From positions 132,493,428 through 132,532,579 of the forward strand of contig JBOZIK010000001.1 of the NCBI GenBank assembly GCA_051453625.1: a DNA stretch of 39,152 nucleotides, read 5' to 3'. The stretch's first letter is position 1, and each line of letters begins with the position of its first letter. A program made the translations under genes and the position numbers. Of this stretch, positions 32,502 through 39,152 are shown one piece after another. This DNA comes from Welwitschia mirabilis. Taxonomy: Eukaryota > Gnetophyta > Gnetopsida > Welwitschiales. A model generated the notes under the pieces. The model saw only the letters and a program-made list of their open reading frames with translations, ran no database searches and was not told where the DNA came from.

Positions 32502-32517
32502 CACTCTGATATCAAAA
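32502..32517 (-). other. Fossil primer binding site inside the Lard-D 5' LTR
   Basis: Minus strand GGCATTACA followed by TTTTGATATCAGAGTG, 58 bp before the actual LTR edge. The equivalent of 26411-26426. Confidence 0.65.
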
Positions 32518-34765
32518 TGTAATGCCTAGATTTATACAATTAGAAAATTAAAAGTTTCTCTGATACTAAATATAATACCCATAATTATATTTGATAAAAC
32601 TTTAAACAAATATATAAGATGATAACAAGTTGGATATTACTTAAAGGAATATTCTATTTTCTATGGAAGGGATAATAGCAAAAGCATGATATTGATCTAG
32701 GGCTTGAATGGATCCATTAATTTATCATGCAGTATTTCATAGAAGAATAGCAACATCATAAGGCTCTATGATTTACTTTAAAAGAAAAGTAAACTAAAAA
32801 GAGTAATAAAAGACAATTATGTATGAAGGATGAACTTTAAGAAAATAACATTCCACATATCCTTATAAGTGTTTACAAGGAAAAAGGTATAAGCTAAATA
32901 ATTAAAATAAAGTATAGATAATAGTAAGTTAAAGTGGATATATGATATAGAGCTTGATTATAGAGAGTGGATCTAGGAAATGTAAAAGACTTGAAAGTAG
33001 TAACAACATACCTAAGGATATAAAAAGGTTATGATCTCATATTAAGTATTTTCAAAATTTATTAGTAACATACTAATAAAGAGCCATAATTAATAGATGG
33101 ATAAGGAAATGGTCAGAACTATGTTTTAAGATCTAATTGAAAGAACACAAAAATTATCAAATATATTTTATCATGTAAATTTTAAATTTTAGGACTACCC
33201 TATCTATGTAATTAGTAATTGATATGTCAATACATTCTTAATTAATTCCTTAATGTTGAAGCCTTCCTCCATCTATCATAGTGATTGTTCTATAATTTAA
33301 GTTAAGTCTCCTTAAGAAGTTATGCTTTATTTTAGTGATTTTATAGAGAGGAATATATTGATGAAATTGGATCATTAGGTATAGGCTAATCCTATTATAA
33401 TAAAAGAGTGAAAAGGGTTTCTTTTTTTAATGGAATAATATTAACTATAAGCCAATGTATTAAAGGTAGAATTATATGGTAGATGCCTTAATTTCAAGTA
33501 AGTTTAATAGGATGGAGGTAGTGACTTTTCATGATCTAATATCCCCTTTTACTCATTTCTTGGTAGTTAAAGAATTATATAACCATCTTATGCTAGTATT
33601 GTAAGATGTTAAGAAGATTAAAGGCAGGTTTTTAAGTAAAGAAAGCAACATCCAAGGCACACATGATGATGTCCAATGGATGATGTAGAGCTGACTCATG
33701 CAGTTCCATGACATGCCAGTATGCCTTCCACTTCCTTGATCTCCTAATAGACATAGATGTCATGTACATGGATGCCTCATTGTGAAATTCTTAACTTTCA
33801 AAGATTTGTTGGTGCATGGCAGAATCACACACCCATCCAAACCTTATTCTAATTCAACTATAGATACATTAGCATAAACAAATGGAATTTCTAAATAAAT
33901 GTTATGGCTTAGACAAGATTAGGTAATGGAAAATAGTAATGATCATAGATGACGTAGTGCTTATGTTTAAGCATCATCTTAGCTATTATGTTTTTCTAAG
34001 TTATAAAACCTGCTTCCTCTTCCATGCACCTGGGATTTTCAACATCTTCTTTAAATCACTATTAAAGATACAACATTGAGATTAGGTACTAGAATGAGTT
34101 ATTAAGTGATGCATCCAAGGTTTTTAGTTTGCATTGACCCAAATGTTTTGGTGGTTTAATGGCAGAAAGCATTTTTCCTATACTTGCATAAACATCTCAT
34201 GATTTATTGGCATTTACTAGTTCATGTATGCATTTTAGTATTAAGAAAACATTTAAAGGACATCAATCCTTATCCATTAACATACCATTTGCTACCTTTT
34301 TAAAATTCATGAATAAGCTATGAGATAACAAGCTTAGGAGAAGAGTAGGACATTAAAGACCAATACTTAAAATTTTCATTGTGTTGGCCTTTCAAAATGC
34401 AAATGCATTTTTCCCTATAATAATAAACAACACTAGCTAAGAATATTCTTAGATCAAGCTATGTATCAATCCTTTGCTATTCCATTGCAATCGCTACTAC
34501 ATTTGCCTTATAGGTGTTTCTCTTTTATGTGCACAACTCATTTGATCGATTAATGAATACTCATGAAAAGCTAAAGTGTATAGGCTTGTTTATTAGGTGA
34601 AATAGTCCATCATCAGTAAATGTTTGATGGTGTAATAGTAATGGCCTCTTGATACTAAGTGGTAGATTAATGGTTCAATTCTCAGTGTGCTTACCAAATT
34701 GCCTTAAATTAAATTTCATTTAATTTTTATTAATCTTAATGTTCTTTCAAGAATATTTAATAGTA

Positions 34766-35020
34766 TTAAAATAATTAACATCATCCTCCACATACATAAT
34801 TGTAATAATATTTAATTAATTATTAATTCTCTTCAAATATAAAATTTTAATAATATTTTAACAATTATTATCATCCCTCATCAATTCTATTTATGATAGA
34901 ATTCAAATATTTATTAATGTTCTTTAACATATTTATTTAAGTTAGTATTTTAATAATTACTAATGCTCTTCAATAGATTTAAATAACATTAAAATAATTA
35001 TTAGTGAACTACTTCAAGCC
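34766..35020. repeat. Degenerate ~45-bp AT-rich tandem repeats in Lard-D 5' LTR
   Basis: Counterpart of 28672-28925, with the same unit type and number. Confidence 0.45.
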
Positions 35021-35889
35021 TAATCATGTTCAATTTTAAATCTTTTTGAGAGAAGGAGATAAACATGTGCCCTTTTCTTGAAATCTATTATTAATAAATG
35101 AACATAAATTTTTTATTCAAGGCATATCATTCTATATTCACAAAGAGACTAAAAACTTTCAAGAAACTTTATAATAAAGGCTTGAAAATAAAATGCTAAT
35201 GCATAATTATTTAAAATAATGATTCCATGAATTTATGATCACAAACTGCCATTGAATATCCCTTTGAGGTAATATACCCAACAAAATATTCAAGATTCAT
35301 ATTAAGGTCCTTCAAGTAAAGTATGAAAAATATGTGCTAAAATCATCACATTTCATTGCAAAAATTTTCAAGAAAAATATCCATTATGCAATACATAATA
35401 TGTCATTTGAGAAAACTTCATAAACTGTAAATCACACATATGATAAAATGAAGTTTAACTCTTAATACATCTAACGAAATATTATTCTAGAAAGGTATAT
35501 CATGATCTCAAGATCTCACTCATATAACATTAAGCATTTAAGATTAATGAAGGAACACAATATTATTCAGAAAAATTTTCCAACAATACTAGAATAGTAA
35601 CCCTTCACATCATTATGCCCACTTCAGCATTCATACTTTGGATTTTCCACCTATCATACAAAAGCATGGGATGATAACTGTGAAAATCTCATAGCTCCCA
35701 GTATGGTCTAAGTAAGGCTAGGTAACATAAGAAAGGATTTTTTAAAAGTTAAGATAGAAAATACTTTTTAAAAACTTAAGATAGAAAAGATAAGTACGAA
35801 CTTTAAGAATAAGTTATATCACAAAACACCTACCTTATAGTTATTAAATGATAATAATCAATGTATATTTTTTTATATTTTAATCGCTT

Positions 35890-36173
35890 CACTACCTCAT
35901 TTAATAATCTATAAAGTCCACTATCCCATTTGGTAATCTATGGAGTCCACTACCTTATTTGGTGATCTATAGTTCTTATATATATATATATATATATTTC
36001 ATATCATTAACTTCACTGCCTTACTCAATAATCTATGAAGTACACTACCTCATTTGGTGATCTGTGGTCAATCTATTATTCCTACTTCCTCATTTGATAA
36101 TTTGGGATTTTTACTTCACTGCCTCATTCAGCGATCTATAAAGCTCACTACCCCATTCGATGATTTGTGAAAT
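35890..36173. repeat. Expanded 29-bp tandem array with (TA)n insertion in Lard-D 5' LTR
   Basis: Three units from 35890, then a (TA)n microsatellite at about 35976-36000, then four or five more units (CACTGCCTTACTC, CACTACCTCATTTGG, a damaged TTCCTCATTTGAT unit, CACTGCCTCATTC, CACTACCCCATTCG), ending at 36173. Compare three units in the other LTR. Confidence 0.85.
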
Positions 36174-37024
36174 TACATAATCATAAGTCCAAGAATCATG
36201 ATAATAATAAAAGTATGATAAGGTTTAACCATAAAATCAACTCACATCAAGACATCAAGTACAAAAGGTGGTAGGAGTTAAGACTTGGAATAAGACTAAT
36301 TCTATTTTTACTAAGTATCACATGATTTAACATTTGTTTCATAAAAATATAAACATAAAAAACTTATTAACATAATGCATATAAAGAAAGAACTAATAAG
36401 GAAGTAAGAAAAGTGGAATCATACCCATATCAGATCATGGTATTTGAAGACTTCAAAGATATTCTAAATTTCCAAAGCTCCTAAGACTTCAAAGCTCCAA
36501 AATTCAAAGTCAAAGTATTTTCCAAAATTAAGCTATACTTGAGGGACGAAGAAATTTATTTATAATGATAAACATGGGTAAAGTGAAAGGATTTAAAAAT
36601 ATAACATGACACATCATGAGGCAACAGTAAATGTGAAGGTTTCATAATGTTTCATAAAGACTTTTCTAGTCACTGGGCACTTTAATAATATAAGAAGAAT
36701 GCTTTTTATTCCATCACATTTAATCATAATAATGAAGAAAAATAATAGGCCTCCATGATTAACAATTAATTATGTGTAAATTCTAGGAAGGTGTAATAAA
36801 AATAAAAGTAAATGAAATAATCACCATTGCAAGAACATTCTTAAAGATTATAAAGTTATATTTTAACAAGACAAAAGGAACTCAAAGCAAAATTCAATAT
36901 AATAGCATATTAAGAACATAATATTTATATTAGTTGGAGATTTCAAAATAATTAAATATTTTTAAACAATTCATTAAACTTAATCTTTTCATTTTTTTCA
37001 AGAATTAAAAATGTGGATGTGACA

Positions 37025-37029
37025 TTATT
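37025..37029. repeat. Lard-D target-site duplication, right copy (TTATT)
   Basis: Matches 26363-26367. Confidence 0.75.
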
Positions 37030-38090
37030 ACTCTATTAATCAGTTTTATCAATTCTAACATGAACACATTTCTCAACTCTATCTATGTTTTTATTAAACA
37101 CTTGGTAGGCTTTATTTGTTTTAGAATATTTAAGAAAAACTCCTTATAATAACTTTAAGTAAAACTTTTTAATCTTGTCATCATTCTTTAGAATATAACA
37201 TTTACTACCAAATATTTTAAAATAAGAAACATTAGGAATTTTGTATTTCCACATCTCATAAGTTAGTTTTTTTTTTTTTTTTTAAATACTAGATCTAAGA
37301 AAGACTTACTTGTATATCTAATAAGTAATTTTGAGAGATCTAGTCTGAAATATTTTAGTTATATCTTTTTCTTAAAGCATTGCCCTAATTTTCTCTTAAA
37401 GTATCTTATGTTTTCTTAAGCTAAGAATTCATGGATTACACATAAGAAAGGGTTACTTGTATATATAATAAGAAATGTTGAGGGATTTAATCTAAAATAT
37501 CTTAGCTATATCCTTTTCTTAAAGCATCACCCTAATTATCTCTTAAAGTATCCAATTCTTTCTTGAGTTGAGAATTCATGGGTTACACCTTGTTTCTCAC
37601 ACCATTCATCAAACAATTTATTTTTAAATTCTTCTCCATGATTACTTCTAGTTTGTTTATGTTATGGCTAGTTTGATTTTTTAATATTATACTTAATATT
37701 TAAGGGTTTTTAAAATCTTAATTCTTATATCTCAAAAGTAGTTCCCTTATAAATCTTACAAATTCATAAATAATAACCAATATATATCTCTTATAATCAA
37801 GACTCTTTACAAGGACAATACCTATAAGATCAATATGAAGTAAATCTAAGGAATATTAAGGTGGTAGTTAATCAATCTTAGATAAATGTTTTATAGTTTG
37901 TTTTCTCAGTTAACAAGCTCTACACAAATATTATTTAACTTTACTTAGAATTGGAATAACCTTATTAATACTATGTTTAAAAATTTTATATTTTTATAGT
38001 TGATATTACCTAATCATTTTCATCATAACTTACTTTTCTTGAAATAAATGAAAGATAAACATTTACTATTCATTAATTATCTAATATAAT
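37030..38090 (-). pseudogene. pol: Copia-A GAG-pre-integrase and integrase pseudogene
   Basis: The integrase would insert the cDNA. Minus strand order: NICVEL and the pre-integrase zinc region remnants (about 37950), LLHIDLIGIV (first catalytic Asp), SLDYKRYILVI, TRSNHGEEFKNKLFDEWCEK (37650-37590; relatives have the catalytic Asp in RSDHG, here Asn), GVTHEFSTQE, and at the C-terminus YEMWKYKIPNVSYFKIFGSK and KAYQVFNKN (37265-37060). A tandem duplication of about 145 bp replaces the normal PQQNGVVERKNRT stretch. A T17 run lies at 37267-37283. Nonfunctional. Confidence 0.82.
37297..37588. repeat. ~145-bp tandem duplication inside Copia-A integrase
   Basis: Two adjacent units, about 37297-37440 and 37441-37588, share segments such as CTTAAAGCATYRCCCTAATT and AGAATTCATGGRTTACAC. 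They have diverged by 15-20%. Confidence 0.75.
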
Positions 38091-38410
38091 ACATACTTTC
38101 ATCCCTATTACCAATTAGTAAAATTCTTTCATGCTTACCTAAAATATGGTAATTCAAAGCACTAAACAAAATATGCATACCTTTATTATAAGTTTGGCTA
38201 ATTCTAAGGACTTTGTGCTTTAGCAAATTTACATTAAGAACATTGTAAATTATTAGAAAGTCCTTACCACTAATAATGCTAACACCCTTACTATTTCTTT
38301 TTCATTGTGCTCAAAAGTCATAAACCCTCTATTATATTTGTCCATTTTGTGAATATACTTCTATCTTCTATCATGTGTTTTAAGCAATTATTGTCAAGTT
38401 ACCAATCAAC
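38090..38410 (-). pseudogene. Copia-A aspartic protease pseudogene
   Basis: Minus strand ATNDVDW, then stop, then LDNNCLKHMIEDRSIFTK, where relatives have LDSGCSRHMTGDxSxFT. Ser and Gly of the DSG active site are both Asn here, explained by G-to-A changes. Further on, FLIIYNVLNVNLLKHKVLRI and SQTYNKG match the NVLYVPGLKHNLLSISQLCDKG part. It follows gag directly, as usual in copia polyproteins. Confidence 0.75.
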
Positions 38411-39105
38411 ATCATTAGTGGCTATTAAAGTAGTACAAATTAAAAGGATTTTATGTGCTTTTTCGTTACTCCATCTAGTATTAAATTTTGATCTTTCCCT
38501 AATGAAGTAATAACTGGGTAAATTTTTAACTCTATAAAATACATTACTGAAATGACAATTACGTTTAATATAATCAAACCTATTACATATGAAACATTTC
38601 TTACTAAAATAAATATATTTAGAATGATATTGAGAAACATCTAATTTTCGGTTTAAATACATTAAACCTTTATCCTTAGAAAGATTTGAATATTTTCTTG
38701 GTAAGTCAAATATAAAAGAATAAGATAGTAGTACAACATATCCTAAATCACTTTGTTAATTAGTACTCTTTAGTTTTAAAGCGTTATCTTTAAAGATCTA
38801 TTATATGTAGAAAACTTCAAGATGATTTCATTTAAATCATTAACTTTTAAAAGTAGGAACTCACATTCCTTTTCTATTTCTTTACAAAGATCTTAAAGAT
38901 TTTGGATTCTCTTTTTAAATTATGCTTTTTGATATCCTAAGATTTTCTTTAAAAAATCCAATATAGATGTTAACTATCTCTTTTCTTATTCATATTAGGC
39001 TATACTTTTTTAAGATAGTGTTTTATTTTTTTATTCTTTTACTTTCTTCAAAAACCTCTTAGTAATCTTTCATTAGATCTTTATCCTTATTATTATCTTC
39101 TTTTG

Positions 39106-39108
<3 letters not shown>
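38399..39108 (-). pseudogene. gag: Copia-A gag C-terminal region with altered zinc knuckle
   Basis: The minus-strand frame 38662-38399 (87 residues) has a CCHC nucleocapsid knuckle CFICNRFDYIKRNC at 38596-38555 in which His is replaced by Tyr (CAT to TAT), so zinc binding is lost. Upstream, 39108-38670 reads as lysine-rich, coiled-coil-like sequence with many stops, in line with the region before the knuckle in autonomous copia Gag. The C-terminus runs into the protease. The capsid part lies beyond the window. Confidence 0.7.

Positions 39109-39152
<44 letters not shown>
39109..39152. repeat. (TC)22 microsatellite reaching the window edge
   Basis: 44 bp of uninterrupted TC, continuing to the last base of the window. 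It lies in Copia-A gag, where (GA)n would read as an Arg/Glu repeat on the coding strand. A pure run in such a decayed element implies recent expansion. Confidence 0.95.

Larger units (their letters stand above)
26368..37024 (-). mobile_element. Lard-D: giant-LTR, short-interior retrotransposon (LARD-like), inserted in Copia-A
   Basis: 10.66 kb. Two direct repeats of 4,366 and 4,565 bp surround only 1,726 bp. Orientation is minus: a decayed tRNA-Met PBS (TTTTAGTATTAAAAC) follows the end of the right LTR at 32459, and a purine tract (AAGAAGGTAAGAAA) precedes the left LTR at 30734. TG...CA edges and the 5-bp TSD TTATT are present. Flanking DNA is copia integrase on one side and copia RT on the other. 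The interior holds only traces of Ty3-type gag. Large retrotransposon derivatives (LARDs) have LTRs of similar size but usually a longer interior (family knowledge). LTR identity is about 85-88% by eye. Confidence 0.87.
32460..37024 (-). repeat. Lard-D 5' LTR (4.57 kb)
   Basis: Partner of 26368-30733. Minus strand starts TGTCACATCCACATTTTTAA and ends ...GGTTTTACA. Its extra length of about 200 bp is largely due to the expanded 29-bp array at 35890-36173. It also has a fossil PBS at 32502-32517 and a TATA box at 36555-36564. Confidence 0.85.
16181..39152 (-). mobile_element. Copia-A: once-autonomous Ty1/copia element, twice interrupted, 5' end beyond window
   Basis: On the minus strand: gag with zinc knuckle (about 39108-38399), protease (38410-38090), GAG-pre-integrase and integrase (38090-37030), [Lard-D], RT first part (26362-25596), [Copia-B], rest of RT and RNase H (21235-20280), a 3 kb 3' region with an extra ORF, PPT and 3' LTR (17252-16181). 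The domain order PR-INT-RT-RH is diagnostic of Ty1/copia. The insertions have clean TSDs inside pol, so the pieces are one element. All domains carry stops and active-site losses. The 5' LTR and most of gag lie beyond 39152. The flanking AAAGT at 16176-16180 is the candidate TSD. Confidence 0.82.

Noticed and set aside
26368-37024. Reading Lard-D as a plus-strand element
   Set aside because: On the plus strand there is no PBS after 30733 and no purine tract before 32460. The minus strand has both, plus a sense gag trace and TATA box.
26368-37024. Explaining the 4.4-kb repeats as a segmental duplication
   Set aside because: TG/CA ends, matching 5-bp TSD, PBS and PPT, and clean interruption of copia pol fit an LTR element better.

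Overview
This window is AT-rich repetitive DNA from a plant nuclear genome, probably pericentromeric or other gene-poor heterochromatin. I see no host gene, no structural RNA gene and no prokaryotic feature. Nearly everything belongs to old, heavily mutated LTR retrotransposons stacked inside one another. The evidence is paired LTRs, target-site duplications (TSDs), primer binding sites (PBS), polypurine tracts (PPT), plant-type TATAAATA boxes, and decayed gag, protease, integrase, reverse transcriptase and RNase H reading frames. The species cannot be named. Element names used here are labels for this window only.

Layout. (1) 1-5743, plus strand: Ath-1, an Athila/Tat-type Ty3 element with gag and protease but no RT, RNase H or integrase; its 5' LTR is cut by the window edge. 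(2) 5744-14595, minus strand: Ath-2, same family, also gag-protease only, lying tail to tail with Ath-1. Its 3' part is present twice around a 100-N gap. (3) 14596-16180, plus strand: remnant of another Ty3 element (Gypsy-C), ending in the protease-RT linker where Copia-A begins. (4) 16181 to beyond 39152, minus strand: Copia-A, a formerly complete Ty1/copia element with gag, protease, integrase, RT and RNase H, then a long 3' region with a probable extra ORF (plant-transposon-protein-like, Lys/Glu-rich tail), PPT and 3' LTR. Copia-A was split twice: by Copia-B (21236-25590, minus, gag only, TSD ATTTT) in the RT, and by Lard-D (26368-37024, minus, TSD TTATT) between integrase and RT.

How the pieces relate. 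Gypsy-C was invaded by Copia-A, and Copia-A was invaded by Copia-B and Lard-D. Ath-2 abuts Gypsy-C, and Ath-1 seems to have landed in the end of the Ath-2 3' LTR. Three of the five families (the Ath family, Copia-B, Lard-D) keep gag but have no pol. They would have needed reverse transcriptase and integrase from another element, such as an intact Copia-A relative for Copia-B.

The most unusual object is Lard-D: about 4.4 and 4.6 kb LTRs around a 1.7 kb interior, a fossil PBS inside each LTR, and a 29-bp tandem array that differs in copy number between its two LTRs. All coding regions are broken by stops and frameshifts, so they are annotated as pseudogenes. Domain calls come from reading translations by eye, with no database search.
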